Assembly (NCBI GenBank): GCA_026225255.1
Contig: JAMFSJ010000071.1
Coordinates: forward strand, 1 to 47,548
DNA: 47,548 nt
Reading direction: 5' to 3'
Source of the DNA: Methylacidimicrobium fagopyrum
GTDB lineage: Bacteria > Verrucomicrobiota > Verrucomicrobiia > Limisphaerales > UBA11358
This document shows positions 8,917 to 18,897 of the stretch, piece by piece; position 1 is the first letter of the stretch, and the number at the start of each line of letters is the position of its first letter. Below the pieces are notes generated by a model that saw only the letters and a program-made list of their open reading frames with translations, had not been told where the DNA came from and searched no databases. Made by a program: the position numbers and the translations under genes.

Positions 8917-9187
8917 AGTTGAGTCGGTAATGATGGCCGATCGTTGCCCTTTATTTGAACTTTTTTATTTTGCCTGTCCATTTATTTAATGACATGACGG
9001 CGAATGGTTGGGGAAATCACGCGGTTTGATCGTGGCCAACCAGGGTCGTGAAAACGCGCCCCGCAGGGTTTATAATAATCCTCGGCAAATCCGGTTGCGG
9101 GCCAACTGCTTCTATTCATTAGCGGGAATAAACATTGTCGCGGACGGGGTTTATTGTAATAATTTTTCGGGAATTACATGTGTGAAA
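8917..9187. other. Intergenic region between divergent epimerase and histidine kinase genes
   Basis: 271 bases expected to hold two divergent promoters. A TATAAT stands at 9071-9076 in GC-rich surroundings without a convincing -35 box. The kinase frame stays open upstream to 9008 (TTG), but the residues encoded there do not resemble a PAS or signal sequence, so it is treated as leader. A short AT-rich patch spans 8950-8990. No RNA gene was recognised. Confidence 0.5.
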
Positions 9188-11767
9188 ATGGGCAACACAT
9201 TATCAGCGGGCGAATCCTCACAGCGCGCATTGGCGGAAGCCGCGCGCATTCGGCTGGCGGCAATTGTTGAATCTTCGGACGACGCCATCATCGGCAAAGA
9301 CCTCGACGACCTCATCACGGATTGGAATTTTGGCGCGGAAAAAATCTTCGGCTACACGGCGGCGGAAATGATTGGGACTTCGATCAAGCGACTGATTCCC
9401 GGCGACCGTTACGATGAGGCGGATTACATTCTGGAACAGACCAAACGCGGCGAATCTTTTAAGCATTCGCCGACGCGGCGAATCACCAAGGAAGGGCGTT
9501 TGATCCACGTTTCTGTCACGGTATTGCCCCTCAAAGATGATTGTGGAAAAATAATTGGCGCGGTGAATCTCACGCGTGACATCACGGAGCAATGGACGCG
9601 GGAGCGCGAGTTCGCCCGTTTGACGCGGCTTTATGGGGCTTTGAGCCAGATCAATCAAGCGATCGCGTGGGCGGCGACGCGGGAGGAGTTGTTTCAGCGG
9701 GTCTGTCAAATTCTCGTCGAGCATGGCGGTATCAGCATGGCTTGGGCGGGCTGGCATCATCCGCCGGCTCAACAGATTATGCCGTTGGCGGTATGCGGCG
9801 ACCACTCGGGCTACGTCCCCAATATCAAAATTTTCACCAACGATCAGCCGGAAGGTAACGGGCCGACCGGTTTGGCGTTCCGTATGGGGCAATCTTATAT
9901 CTGCAACGATATGTTGCATGATCCGGCGATCTTACCGTGGCGAAAGGAAATGTTGCGGCGCGGTTTCAAAGCTTCGGCCGCGTTTCCGATCCGGTTGCGG
10001 AATGAAGTGGCGGGGACGCTGACGGTTTATTCGGAGGATCCGGTTTTTTTTCAGGATAAGGAAATCATATTGTTGGAGGAGGCGGCGCGGGATGTTTCGT
10101 TTGCGCTGGATACGCTGGCGCAGAAAGAAGATCGCCAGCAGGCCGAGCAGGTGGCGCAGAACGAAAAGCTTTTCTCTGCGGCGATGATCGAGAGCATGCC
10201 CGGCATTTTGTATTTCTACGATGTGCAAGGGCGATTCTTGCGCTGGAACCGCAACTTCGAAATTGTCTCCGGTTATTCGGGTAGCGAGATTTCGCGGATG
10301 CACCCGCTGGATTTTATTTTGGAGGCGGAGAAAGAAACGCTGAAGGAGCGGATCGCGGAAGTTTTTGAAAAAGGCGAGTCGTTCACCGAAGCGTCGTTCG
10401 TGGCCAAGGGCGGTAAGACGACGCCTTATTTTTTTACGGGCCGGCGGCTGATGTTCAATGGCCTGACGTGTTTGATCGGCGTGGGCATAGATATTTCTGA
10501 ACGGCGGCGGGCCGAGCTGGGGTTGCGTGAAACGCAAGGGCAACTGGAGGCCGTGGTGGAGAATTTGCGCGAGGGATTGATCATCGCCGATCTGGCCAGC
10601 GACTCTTCGCGTTGGAATCTGGCTTCTTTGCGGATGCTCGGTTTTAACGATCTGGAGAAGGGGAATCGTCACCAGCATGAACTCGCCGCCCTCTTTGAAC
10701 TTTACACGCTGGACGGCTTTAAACTGCCCTACGAACAATGGCCCTTGGCGCGGGTGCGGCGGGGTGAGGACGTCGATGATTTAGAAATTCATGTGCGTCG
10801 CACCGGCTCGGATTGGGAGCGGATTTTTAGTTATTCGGGTTCGCTCGTGCGTTACGCGGGCGACAAAATTTTGGCGTTCATGACGATGCGCGACATCACG
10901 GAACGTAAGCGCGCTGAGATGTCATTGCGGGTGTTGAATCAAACGCTCAAGCTGGAAGTCGGCGCGCACACGAGTGATTTGAAAGCGGCCCTGGTGCGGG
11001 CGGAAGCTGCGGATCGGATCAAGTCCGCCTTTCTGGCGACGATGTCGCATGAACTGCGCACACCGCTTAATTCCATCATCGGTTTCACCGGCATTGTGCT
11101 GCAAGGTTTGGCCGGGCCGTTGAACGTCGAGCAGTCCAAACAGTTGGGGATGGTGCGGACGAGCGCGCGGCATTTATTGGAATTGATCAATGACGTGCTC
11201 GATCTTTCAAAAATTGAAGCGGGCCAGTTAGAAGTTCGTATGGCGCCGTTCAACTTGCGGGAATCGCTGGAACGCGTGACAGCTTTGGTCAAGCCGTTGA
11301 TGGGAAAAAAAGGTCTCGAATTGTCCGTCTTGGTTCAGCCGCCGGAGTTGAATGAAATGATCAGTGACCGTCGGCGCGTGGAACAAGTGCTGTTAAACTT
11401 GCTCAATAACGCCATTAAGTTCACCGAACACGGGCGCATCACGGTGACGGCTGAGGCGCTGGCGGATTACAAGCATGCGCCGAATGCGATCCCGCGACCG
11501 GCCGTGCGCATCCGCGTGGCCGATACGGGTATCGGCATCAAGCCGGAAGATTTGGCGACGTTATTCCAGCCGTTCCGGCAGATTGATTCCGGCATCGCGC
11601 GGCAGCACGAAGGCACCGGTCTTGGGCTGGTGATCTGCCGGCGTTTGGCGGCGTTGCTGGGCGGCGAAATCATCGCTACGAGCGAGTGGCTGAAAGGCAG
11701 CGAGTTTACGGCCATCATTCCGTTGCAGAAATCAGAAAACTCAGCGAACAACCATGAAAAAACGTAA
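9188..11767 (+). CDS. PAS-GAF-PAS-PAS sensor histidine kinase
   Basis: An 859-residue soluble sensor kinase. Domains in order, with approximate bounds: PAS 20-140, GAF 145-305, PAS 325-445, PAS 445-580, HisKA with SHELRTPLNSIIGF (His621), then an HATPase with N box LLNLLNNAIKF, G1 DTGIGIKPEDL and G2 GTGLGLVICRR. No membrane segment is seen, so it should sense a cytoplasmic or diffusible cue. The ATG at 9188 (MGNTLSAGES) is preferred because the open frame upstream to a TTG at 9008 encodes no domain; a GTG at 9182 is also possible. Its 3' end overlaps the receiver gene by 14 bases, which indicates translational coupling. Confidence 0.9.
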   Translation: MGNTLSAGESSQRALAEAARIRLAAIVESSDDAIIGKDLDDLITDWNFGAEKIFGYTAAEMIGTSIKRLIPGDRYDEADYILEQTKRGESFKHSPTRRITKEGRLIHVSVTVLPLKDDCGKIIGAVNLTRDITEQWTREREFARLTRLYGALSQINQAIAWAATREELFQRVCQILVEHGGISMAWAGWHHPPAQQIMPLAVCGDHSGYVPNIKIFTNDQPEGNGPTGLAFRMGQSYICNDMLHDPAILPWRKEMLRRGFKASAAFPIRLRNEVAGTLTVYSEDPVFFQDKEIILLEEAARDVSFALDTLAQKEDRQQAEQVAQNEKLFSAAMIESMPGILYFYDVQGRFLRWNRNFEIVSGYSGSEISRMHPLDFILEAEKETLKERIAEVFEKGESFTEASFVAKGGKTTPYFFTGRRLMFNGLTCLIGVGIDISERRRAELGLRETQGQLEAVVENLREGLIIADLASDSSRWNLASLRMLGFNDLEKGNRHQHELAALFELYTLDGFKLPYEQWPLARVRRGEDVDDLEIHVRRTGSDWERIFSYSGSLVRYAGDKILAFMTMRDITERKRAEMSLRVLNQTLKLEVGAHTSDLKAALVRAEAADRIKSAFLATMSHELRTPLNSIIGFTGIVLQGLAGPLNVEQSKQLGMVRTSARHLLELINDVLDLSKIEAGQLEVRMAPFNLRESLERVTALVKPLMGKKGLELSVLVQPPELNEMISDRRRVEQVLLNLLNNAIKFTEHGRITVTAEALADYKHAPNAIPRPAVRIRVADTGIGIKPEDLATLFQPFRQIDSGIARQHEGTGLGLVICRRLAALLGGEIIATSEWLKGSEFTAIIPLQKSENSANNHEKT

Positions 11768-12146
11768 CATCCTTTTGATCGAGGACAACGAGCAGAATCG
11801 CTATCTGGCGACGTTCCTGCTGGAAAAATTCGGTTATCAAGTCACGCCGGCGGCGGATGGCCAGATCGGGATTGAAACGGCTAAAAAGTTCGTGCCGGAT
11901 TTGATCCTGCTGGATATTCAATTGCCGCTGATGGATGGTCACGCCGTGGCCCGGGCGCTGCGCCAGCTCGAGCCGTTGAATGACACGCCCATTGTCGCCG
12001 TGACCTCCTACGCGATGGTGGGTGATCGTGAAAAATGTCTGGCCGCCGGCTGCAATGGTTATGTTGAAAAGCCGATCAACCCGGAAACCTTTGTGGCGGA
12101 AATCGAAGCGTTTTTCAAAACCCACCCGACCCAAGGAACCGCATGA
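11754..12146 (+). CDS. Single-domain response regulator (CheY/DivK-like)
   Basis: A 130-residue stand-alone receiver with no output domain. The acidic pair is in IEDNEQN, the phosphoacceptor is Asp54 in LILLDIQLPLMDG, the switch Thr84 is in VAVTSYAM and the conserved Lys106 is in YVEKP. All key residues are present. It overlaps the preceding kinase by 14 bases and the following hybrid kinase by ATGA, so the three are co-translated and probably form one phosphorelay. It may shuttle phosphate between the two kinases or regulate one allosterically, as DivK does. Confidence 0.93.
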   Translation: MKKRNILLIEDNEQNRYLATFLLEKFGYQVTPAADGQIGIETAKKFVPDLILLDIQLPLMDGHAVARALRQLEPLNDTPIVAVTSYAMVGDREKCLAAGCNGYVEKPINPETFVAEIEAFFKTHPTQGTA

Positions 12147-14596
12147 GCCGCATCCTGATTGTGGACGATAAGGAGGAAAATATTTATTACCTCCAAGCGT
12201 TGCTGACCGGACACGGGTATGTGGTTGAGCTGGCGCGGCACGGAGCGGAGGCATTGGTGAAAGCCCGCCAATCGCCGCCGGATGCGATCATTTCCGATTT
12301 GCTGATGCCGGTGATGGATGGCTACACGCTCTTGCGCTTGTGGAAAGCGGATGCGCGGTTGAAGACGGTTCCCTTCATTGTTTATACCGCAACGTATACT
12401 GATCCCGAGGATGAACGTCTGGCCCTGAGTCTGGGGGCGGACACCTTCATTCTCAAACCCTCGGAGCCGGAAGATTTTCTCGCCCGGCTGCGGCAGGTGC
12501 AGGAAACCGCCGCGAACGGCGGACCCGTGCCGGCAAAAGATCCGGCCGGTAATTCCGCCGCGGAAGAGAAGGAATTGCTCAAGGTTTATAGTGAACGGCT
12601 CATCCGCAAATTGGAGGAGAAAACATTGCAATTGGAGGAGAGCAATCGCGCGTTGCAAAAAGACATCGCCGAACGCAAACGGGCCGAGCAGGCATTGCGC
12701 GACAGTGAAGAAAAGTTTTCAAAAATATTCCAATCCAGTCCGATTGCCATGACGGTGTCCACGCTCAACGAGGGCCGTTACTTGGACGTGAATCGGGAAT
12801 TTTTAAGAATCTTGCAACGCACGCGCGAAGAAATGATCGGCCACACGGCGGCGGAATTGCAAGTCTGGGCGAGACCGGAAGACCGGGATGCCGTCATGGC
12901 GACGATCAAGGAGCAGGGAAATCTTCGTAATCTGGAAATGGAAATCCGCAACCGGTCCGGCCAGTTTACGCCCATTTTGTGGTCGGCGGAACCGATGGTC
13001 ATTGCGGGCGAAGCGTGCTTGCTGGGTTCGTCGTTGGACCTGACGGAACTCAAGCGGACCGACGAAGAATTGCGCTGGAAAACTGCTTTTCTCGAAGCGC
13101 AGGTGGATTCGTCCCTCGACGGTATTTTAGTCATTGATAGCGCGGGCAAAAAATTGCTCCAGAACCAGCGCATGAATGATCTCTGGAAAATTCCGCCGGC
13201 GATCGCCGAGCATGAAGACGACGCCGCGCAGGTCAAATACGTCACCAGCCAAACGAAAAATCCCCGGCAATTCGTCGCCAAGGTGGCCTATCTCTACTCG
13301 CATCCCGATGCCGTGAGCCGCGATGAAATTGAGTTGAATGACGGCACGATTTTGGACCGTTACTCATCGCCCGTCCGCGACAAGACAGGAAAATATTACG
13401 GTCGTATCTGGATTTTTCGCGACATGACCGAGCATCGCAAGTTGGAAGCGAGATTACGTCAGGCGCAAAAAATGGAAGCGTTCGGGCAGTTGGCGGGCGG
13501 CGTCGCGCATGATTTTAACAACATTCTCGCGGTGATCCAATTGCAAGCGGGGATGTTGAAAACCGATCCTGGCATTTCATTGCAACAACTCAATGTGGCC
13601 AGCGACATTGAGAAGGCGTCCGAGCGGGCGGCTAATCTTACCCGTCAATTATTGCTCTTCAGCCGCCAGCAAACCATGCAGCCGCATGACCTGAATCTGA
13701 AAGATGTCGTCGCCAACATCGCGACGATGTTGCAACGCACGCTCGGTGTGCAGATCCAGTTGCAGTTCAAGTTTTCGGAACAGTCCATCATGATTCATGC
13801 GGACGCGGGGATGATTGATCAAATCCTGCTCAACCTGACCGTGAACGCGCGCGATGCGATGCCCAAAGGCGGACAGATCATCATCGAGACGTTGGTCGTC
13901 GAATTTGATGAAGTCACCGCGACCCAAACCGCGCAAGCCCGCCCCGGTTCGTTTGCGTGTTTGAGTGTGAGCGATACCGGCTGCGGTATCTCACCGGAAA
14001 TCCGGGCGCGGATTTTTGAACCCTTCTTTACCACCAAAGATGTCGGCAAAGGCACCGGTCTCGGATTGGCCACCATCTATGGCATCGTTAATCAACATAA
14101 AGGTTGGATCAATGTTTACAGTGAAGTCGGACAGGGAACCACCTTTCGGGTTTACTTGCCGCGCTTAACCCATGCGGCGGTCAAAGCGACCGCCGTCGCC
14201 TCGCCGACAGCCATGCGTGGCGGTCATGAAACCATTTTGCTCGTCGAGGATGAACCCGCGTTACTGGCCTCGGTGCGAACGGCTTTGTTGCGTCTGGGTT
14301 ATCGCGTTTTGGAAGCGACCAACAGCGATGAGGCTTTGGCAATCTGGAAACAAAAACGCGATGGAATCAACCTGTTGCTGACGGACCTGGTGATGCCCGG
14401 CCAGAAGACCGGCAAAGAATTGGCCGAACAATTATTGCAGCAAGACCCGGACCTGAAAGTGATTTACACCAGTGGCTACAGCGCCGAAATCGCCGGTAAA
14501 GATTTCCCGCTGGAAGAAGGGGTTAATTTTCTGACCAAACCGTTTGAAGCCATCAAACTGGCTCAAACTGTCCGGAACCGCTTGGATAAAAAATAA
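12143..14596 (+). CDS. Hybrid histidine kinase, receiver-PAS-PAS-HisKA-HATPase-receiver
   Basis: An 817-residue soluble hybrid kinase. An N-terminal receiver spans residues 3-118 (phosphoacceptor in [13 protein letters not shown], Lys in FILKPSEP). A coiled coil near 145-190 and two PAS domains (about 190-435) follow. The dimerisation/phosphotransfer region reads [15 protein letters not shown] with His456, and the HATPase has [15 protein letters not shown] and [15 protein letters not shown]-terminal receiver begins near 690 ([23 protein letters not shown]). The NtrB-like VAHDFNN H-box fits a partner of NtrC-type regulators, and such a regulator lies directly downstream on the opposite strand. 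The start overlaps the stop of the preceding receiver gene. Confidence 0.92.
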   Translation: MSRILIVDDKEENIYYLQALLTGHGYVVELARHGAEALVKARQSPPDAIISDLLMPVMDGYTLLRLWKADARLKTVPFIVYTATYTDPEDERLALSLGADTFILKPSEPEDFLARLRQVQETAANGGPVPAKDPAGNSAAEEKELLKVYSERLIRKLEEKTLQLEESNRALQKDIAERKRAEQALRDSEEKFSKIFQSSPIAMTVSTLNEGRYLDVNREFLRILQRTREEMIGHTAAELQVWARPEDRDAVMATIKEQGNLRNLEMEIRNRSGQFTPILWSAEPMVIAGEACLLGSSLDLTELKRTDEELRWKTAFLEAQVDSSLDGILVIDSAGKKLLQNQRMNDLWKIPPAIAEHEDDAAQVKYVTSQTKNPRQFVAKVAYLYSHPDAVSRDEIELNDGTILDRYSSPVRDKTGKYYGRIWIFRDMTEHRKLEARLRQAQKMEAFGQLAGGVAHDFNNILAVIQLQAGMLKTDPGISLQQLNVASDIEKASERAANLTRQLLLFSRQQTMQPHDLNLKDVVANIATMLQRTLGVQIQLQFKFSEQSIMIHADAGMIDQILLNLTVNARDAMPKGGQIIIETLVVEFDEVTATQTAQARPGSFACLSVSDTGCGISPEIRARIFEPFFTTKDVGKGTGLGLATIYGIVNQHKGWINVYSEVGQGTTFRVYLPRLTHAAVKATAVASPTAMRGGHETILLVEDEPALLASVRTALLRLGYRVLEATNSDEALAIWKQKRDGINLLLTDLVMPGQKTGKELAEQLLQQDPDLKVIYTSGYSAEIAGKDFPLEEGVNFLTKPFEAIKLAQTVRNRLDKK

Positions 14597-14602
14597 CGAC
14601 GC

Positions 14603-16018
14603 TCACGGTTCCAAGCTGGCCAGTTGGGTGGGCAGCGTGCCGTTGTATTCGTGCAATTTATTCCGCAATGTCCGGATGCTCACGTCGAGCAATTTCGCGG
14701 CGTGGGTGCGATTGCCTTCGCAATGGTTCAGCGCCGCCAGAATGTGCTGCTTTTCAACTTCGGCCAACGAGGGAAAGCCATTGCCCGGGCTAGCCGCTGA
14801 TGGCGCGACCCGGGTCGGGCCCGCGCCGCCCGCGGACGAACTCGTTTGCGCCGGCAACGTCAGACCGAGATGGCGCGGTTCCAACCAACCGCCTTCGCCG
14901 CACAAAATCACCGCGCGCTCAATGACATTTTGCAATTCACGCACATTGCCCGGCCAGGAATGGTTGAGCAATATTTGCCGCGCTTCATCGCTAAAACCTT
15001 TGACCTTGATGCCGTGCCGATGGCTGAAGCGTTGCATGAATTCCCGTTTCAGCAACGACACATCCTCGCGCCGCTCGCGCAACGGCGTCACGTGGATCGG
15101 CACGACGTTGAGGCGGAAAAATAAATCCTGACGAAATTCCTTTCGTTCGACGCTCGATTCGAGATTGCGATTAGTGGTGGCGATGACGCGCACGTCCACC
15201 TTGATGGTGCGATTGCCGCCGACGCGTTCAAATTCCCGCTCCTGCAACACGCGTAATAATTTGGCCTGCACCGTGGGCGAAATTTCGCTGATTTCATCCA
15301 GCAAAATCGTGCCGCCGTGGGCGAGCTCAAACCGGCCTTCGCGCTTGTTGATCGCGCCGGTGAACGCGCCTTTTTCGTGGCCGAAAAATTCGCTTTCAAT
15401 CAGATTTTCCGGGATCGCCGCGCAATTGACCTTGATGAAGGGCGCGTGGATCCGTGAGCTTTGGCGGTAAAGCGCGCGCGCAATCGCCTCTTTGCCCGTG
15501 CCGCTTTCGCCCTGAATTAAAACCGTGGCGTGCGTGCGCGCGACCTTGCGGATCAGTTGCTGGAGATTCTCCATGTCCTGACTTTTGCCCAGCAAATTAT
15601 GCTCGCTCTCTTCGGTGTCCTGACTCAGCAGACGGTTGACGCGGATGAGCCGGACAAATTCCTCCGCCTTGCGCAGCGTGAGGTCCACTTGTTCATCGGC
15701 AAACGGTCGGATGAGATAATCAAAGGCCCCGTTTTTGATACATTCCACCGCCAATTCCGCCTCGCCGGAAATCGCCGTGACCACGGTCAACGGCTTTTGC
15801 GGACGCTGCTGGATTTCCTTCAGAAAATTCGTGCTAACGCCTTCGTCCAGATGGAGATCCATGAAGATGAGATCAAAATTATCCTTGTTCAGATAATTGC
15901 GCGCCGCCGCCACGCTCGCCGCCGAAGCGACGTCGTAACGGCTGCGCCGCAAATGATTCTCCAGCTGGATGCGAAAGCCTGGATCCGTCCCCAAGACAAT
16001 AATTTTTTCAATGGCCAT
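14603..16018 (-). CDS. NtrC-family sigma-54-dependent response regulator
   Basis: A 471-residue activator with receiver (1-120), AAA+ (about 140-375) and a C-terminal Fis-type helix-turn-helix ([21 protein letters not shown]). The AAA+ domain has Walker A GESGTGKE (170-177), the sigma-54 contact loop GAFTGA (217-222) and Walker B GGTILLDE. Asp54 in [10 protein letters not shown] is the phosphoacceptor, but the usually invariant receiver Lys of the KPF motif is Arg here (YLIRPF, Arg104). The start at 16018 (MAIEKII) is preferred over 16057, which only adds a glycine-rich stretch. It converges with the hybrid kinase (6-base gap), its probable partner. Target sigma-54 promoters were not found in the window. 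Confidence 0.92.
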   Translation of the reverse strand: MAIEKIIVLGTDPGFRIQLENHLRRSRYDVASAASVAAARNYLNKDNFDLIFMDLHLDEGVSTNFLKEIQQRPQKPLTVVTAISGEAELAVECIKNGAFDYLIRPFADEQVDLTLRKAEEFVRLIRVNRLLSQDTEESEHNLLGKSQDMENLQQLIRKVARTHATVLIQGESGTGKEAIARALYRQSSRIHAPFIKVNCAAIPENLIESEFFGHEKGAFTGAINKREGRFELAHGGTILLDEISEISPTVQAKLLRVLQEREFERVGGNRTIKVDVRVIATTNRNLESSVERKEFRQDLFFRLNVVPIHVTPLRERREDVSLLKREFMQRFSHRHGIKVKGFSDEARQILLNHSWPGNVRELQNVIERAVILCGEGGWLEPRHLGLTLPAQTSSSAGGAGPTRVAPSAASPGNGFPSLAEVEKQHILAALNHCEGNRTHAAKLLDVSIRTLRNKLHEYNGTLPTQLASLEP

Positions 16019-16057
16019 ACCCCAAAATCCCCGACCAAAATTAATCCCCCCGTGCAA

Positions 16058-16388
16058 AAAAAGCAGCCTTCTGAGACGCTTGTAACTGGTTCAACCGAGG
16101 CATTTTAAACTTTGCTCACCCCGGCAAAATTTTCCCGGTTGATAGTCACTTCTTGCAACGCCCAAACGCTATCAAGCGGGCACGAATGTCGTCAAAGGAT
16201 TGAACGAAAAACTTATTAACATATTTATGTTGGGCAAAGTTATTCACAGAATTTCGACTTATTAACATTTTATTCAGAGATTACTGAAATGATTGATGGG
16301 AAAATGTGAGCAAGTCAGAGTTCCAGCTTCCGCTAACTCCTACGCTCCATTTGTCGGCGCCGTTCAGGATCCAATTTGAAAACGCGCC
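16058..16388. other. Intergenic region with DnaA-box-like 9-mers and a 12-bp direct repeat
   Basis: A 331-base gap upstream of the NtrC-type gene and downstream of GH95. An AT-rich core holds four 9-mers in one orientation: TTATTAACA (16213-16221), TTATTCACA (16240-16248), TTATTAACA (16259-16267) and TTATTCAGA (16270-16278). The second matches the DnaA-box consensus TTATNCACA exactly; the others differ at one position. ACTTATTAACAT is repeated exactly at 16211-16222 and 16257-16268. This may be a regulator site for the minus-strand gene. No dnaA, dnaN or other replication gene is nearby. Confidence 0.4.
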
Positions 16389-18893
16389 TTAATCCAAATC
16401 GCCATTCAAAGTAACGGTCTGCCCTTTTTTAATTTTTAGCGCCACCGTTTTACCGCCGTAATTCACCGCGCAAGGTTCGCCGAGATCGGAGCGGATTTTT
16501 GCCGAAATCAATTTTCCATTGTGCCACGTCACGTCCACTTGAAAACCGCCACGCGCACGCAGGCCGGTGACTTTGCCAGTGCGCCACGCGTCGGGCAGGG
16601 CGGGCAGCAAACGGATCGTGCCGTCCTGACTTTGCAGCAGCATTTCGCCGATGGCCGCCGTGACGCCGAAGTTCGCATCAATTTGAAACGGCGGGCAGGC
16701 GTCAAATAAGTTGGGATAAACCCCGCCACCGCCATCGTAACGAATGTCCATGCCGTTGGCCGGCGCGAGAGTATCCCGCACCAGTTTCCAAGCATGGTTG
16801 CCATCCTCAAGCCGCGCCCACAAAGCCGCTTTGTAAGCGTAGCTCCAGCCGACGCTGTCGTCGCCGCGAGCGAGCAAAGTTTTTACGGAAGCTGCCGCCA
16901 AGGCTGGCGTGCCAGTCGGCGTGATTTCATCGCCGGGATACAACCCCCAAAGATGCGAAATATGGCGGTGATGCGGTTCGGGTTCCTGGTATTCCTCCGG
17001 CCATTCCAGCACGCGTCCGTCGGCGCCGATGGGCGTCGGCGCGAGCCGCGCATTTTTGGCGATAAGTTCATTGCGAAAATCTTCATCCGTGCCGAGAATT
17101 TTTGACGACTCGATGCACGCGCCGAAAAGATAACGCAACATCTGCGCGTGCACCGTGGTGCCCAACGAGATCGCCGTGTCATGCCCGTCCGGCAGATAAA
17201 AATGATTCTCCGGCGAATTGGCCGGCGCGACGACAAGATAATGATGCTTCGGTTCCTCGATCAACATGTCCGCGTAAAACTGCGCCGAACCTTTTAAGAT
17301 CGGATACGCCCACGCGAGAAATTTTTTATCGTGCGTGAACAACCAATGGTCCCACAGATGTTGGCACAACCACGCGGAACCGCCGGTGGTTGCGCCCCAC
17401 GAAGCAGATTCGCCCGGCGACGTAAAACCCCACGGATTCGTGATGACATGTGCCACCCAGCCACGTGCGCCGTAGTAAGCCTTCGCCGTCTTCGCGCCCG
17501 GTTCTTGCAGCGACGCGATGAGGGCGAACAACGGCTCCGTCAGATCCGACAAATTACAAATTTCCGCCGGCCAATAATTCATCTGCACGTTTACATCAAG
17601 ATGCCAGTCGCCCGTCCACGGCGTGTGGATTTCCTCCGCCCAGATACCTTGCAGATTCGGCGGCAACCCACCTGGACGCGACGACGAAATCAGCAGATAA
17701 CGGCCAAAATTAAAATACAATGCGGGCAGGGCGAGATCGTTGGTGGGATTCGTTTTGAAAGCGAGGATGCGTTCGGGAGTTGGTTTGCCCGCCACCGTGG
17801 CGTCGAATGGCCCGAGTTGCAGCGAGACGCGGTCGAAATATTTTTGATAATCCGCGAGGTGCGCTTGGCGAAGTGACTTGAATGATTTTTTTGCGGCGTG
17901 ATTCAAATCAGCCAACGTTGCCGCGATGGGATCGGTTAATTGTCGGCCCGCGAAACCGCGATAATCCGTTGCCGCCGTGATGAACAAAATCACTTCATCC
18001 GCGTTGCTCACGGTCAAAACATTTCCTATCACCGCCACGGTGCCTCCTTGGTTCACCGCGCGAATTCGAGCGGCGTATTTAACGCCTTTGCCATCCACGC
18101 CATTATCCAATTGGCCGGTCATCAACAAACCATGATCGCCGTCGCCCACTGTCGCAAAGCGTTCCGTTCGGTCAACCGTGGCGCGAAAAGAAATCTGTTT
18201 CGCTTTGCTCGCGGTCAATCGTAACACCATCACTTCATCCGGTTGGCTGACGAACATTTCACGTTTAAACTCCACGCCGCCACGCTCGAATTGCAACTCC
18301 GTGATCGCCTCGTTCAAATCCAAAGCGCGGCGATAATGGGTCACGAGTGCGTTGGTGTCGGCTGAAAAAAAGTTCAGGTGCAGATTGCCTAAAACCTGAT
18401 AGCAACCGTATTGGCCACCGCCAGAACCCGGGCCTTGGCAGGTGAAATTGGCATTCACCAACGCTTCCGCCTCGGTATTTTTCCCCGCCAAAAGCAGGCG
18501 GCGGATTTCCGGCAAAACTTTATAAGCTTCCGGACGGTCCGCATCCTGACGCGAACCGGACCACATGGAACTTTCGTTCAATACAATCCGTTCGTCGTCC
18601 ACGCCGCCGAACAACATCGCGCCCAAACGTCCGTTGCCCATGGGCGATGATTCAGTAAAAGCCTTTGCGGGCGCATCAAACCAGATCGTGGTTTCAGGTG
18701 AACCGGATTTATTTTCCGCTGCCAGCAAAGGCAGCGCAAATGCCATAGCGAAAATGGCAATGAAAAAGCCTGCGAAATACCTGACGCCAAAGTGCTGCCG
18801 ACATTCTGTCGGCAGGCTTTGATTGCAATCGAGGCTTCCTTCTGCCGACAGAATGTCGGCAGCACTTTGGCCGTGATTCCAAAAAATGTTCAT
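16389..18893 (-). CDS. GH95 alpha-L-fucosidase/alpha-L-galactosidase
   Basis: An 834-residue secreted enzyme of GH95, inverting 1,2-alpha-L-fucosidases and related alpha-L-galactosidases. The N-terminal domain has [16 protein letters not shown] and LNESSMWSG. The catalytic barrel has [18 protein letters not shown] (Asn435, Asn439) and [12 protein letters not shown], holding the Asp that activates water. The first Asn of the NxN motif I recall for the family appears to be Asp433 here, which might shift substrate choice. Signal core [16 protein letters not shown] lies at about residues 41-56, unusually late, because residues 9-36 come from a palindromic element (18786-18871). The start at 18893 is four bases after the GH97 stop, so the two are coupled; frames further upstream overlap GH97. 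Confidence 0.9.
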   Translation of the reverse strand: MNIFWNHGQSAADILSAEGSLDCNQSLPTECRQHFGVRYFAGFFIAIFAMAFALPLLAAENKSGSPETTIWFDAPAKAFTESSPMGNGRLGAMLFGGVDDERIVLNESSMWSGSRQDADRPEAYKVLPEIRRLLLAGKNTEAEALVNANFTCQGPGSGGGQYGCYQVLGNLHLNFFSADTNALVTHYRRALDLNEAITELQFERGGVEFKREMFVSQPDEVMVLRLTASKAKQISFRATVDRTERFATVGDGDHGLLMTGQLDNGVDGKGVKYAARIRAVNQGGTVAVIGNVLTVSNADEVILFITAATDYRGFAGRQLTDPIAATLADLNHAAKKSFKSLRQAHLADYQKYFDRVSLQLGPFDATVAGKPTPERILAFKTNPTNDLALPALYFNFGRYLLISSSRPGGLPPNLQGIWAEEIHTPWTGDWHLDVNVQMNYWPAEICNLSDLTEPLFALIASLQEPGAKTAKAYYGARGWVAHVITNPWGFTSPGESASWGATTGGSAWLCQHLWDHWLFTHDKKFLAWAYPILKGSAQFYADMLIEEPKHHYLVVAPANSPENHFYLPDGHDTAISLGTTVHAQMLRYLFGACIESSKILGTDEDFRNELIAKNARLAPTPIGADGRVLEWPEEYQEPEPHHRHISHLWGLYPGDEITPTGTPALAAASVKTLLARGDDSVGWSYAYKAALWARLEDGNHAWKLVRDTLAPANGMDIRYDGGGGVYPNLFDACPPFQIDANFGVTAAIGEMLLQSQDGTIRLLPALPDAWRTGKVTGLRARGGFQVDVTWHNGKLISAKIRSDLGEPCAVNYGGKTVALKIKKGQTVTLNGDLD
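18786..18871. repeat. Perfect palindromic repeat, family 3, in frame in GH95
   Basis: Arms of 30 bp (18786-18815 and 18842-18871) are exact reverse complements, separated by a 26-base spacer. Each arm holds the hairpin CTGCCGACA-TTC-TGTCGGCAG, a 9-bp stem with a 3-nt loop. The core 18787-18870 is 84 bp, exactly 28 codons, and is translated as residues 9-36 of GH95 (SAADILSAE and LPTECRQHF). The perfect symmetry suggests recent insertion or active maintenance. Confidence 0.93.
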
Positions 18894-18897
18894 AAGG

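Noticed and set aside
8973..8985. GCCTGTCC near 8980 as a decayed family 1 element
   Set aside because: Only eight bases match and there is no inverted partner.
9008..9187. Extension of the histidine kinase to a TTG at 9008
   Set aside because: The extra 60 residues resemble no domain or signal peptide, and the first PAS domain starts soon after the ATG at 9188.
16058..16388. A chromosomal replication origin
   Set aside because: DnaA-like 9-mers alone are weak evidence, and no replication gene is near; kept only as a low-priority finding.
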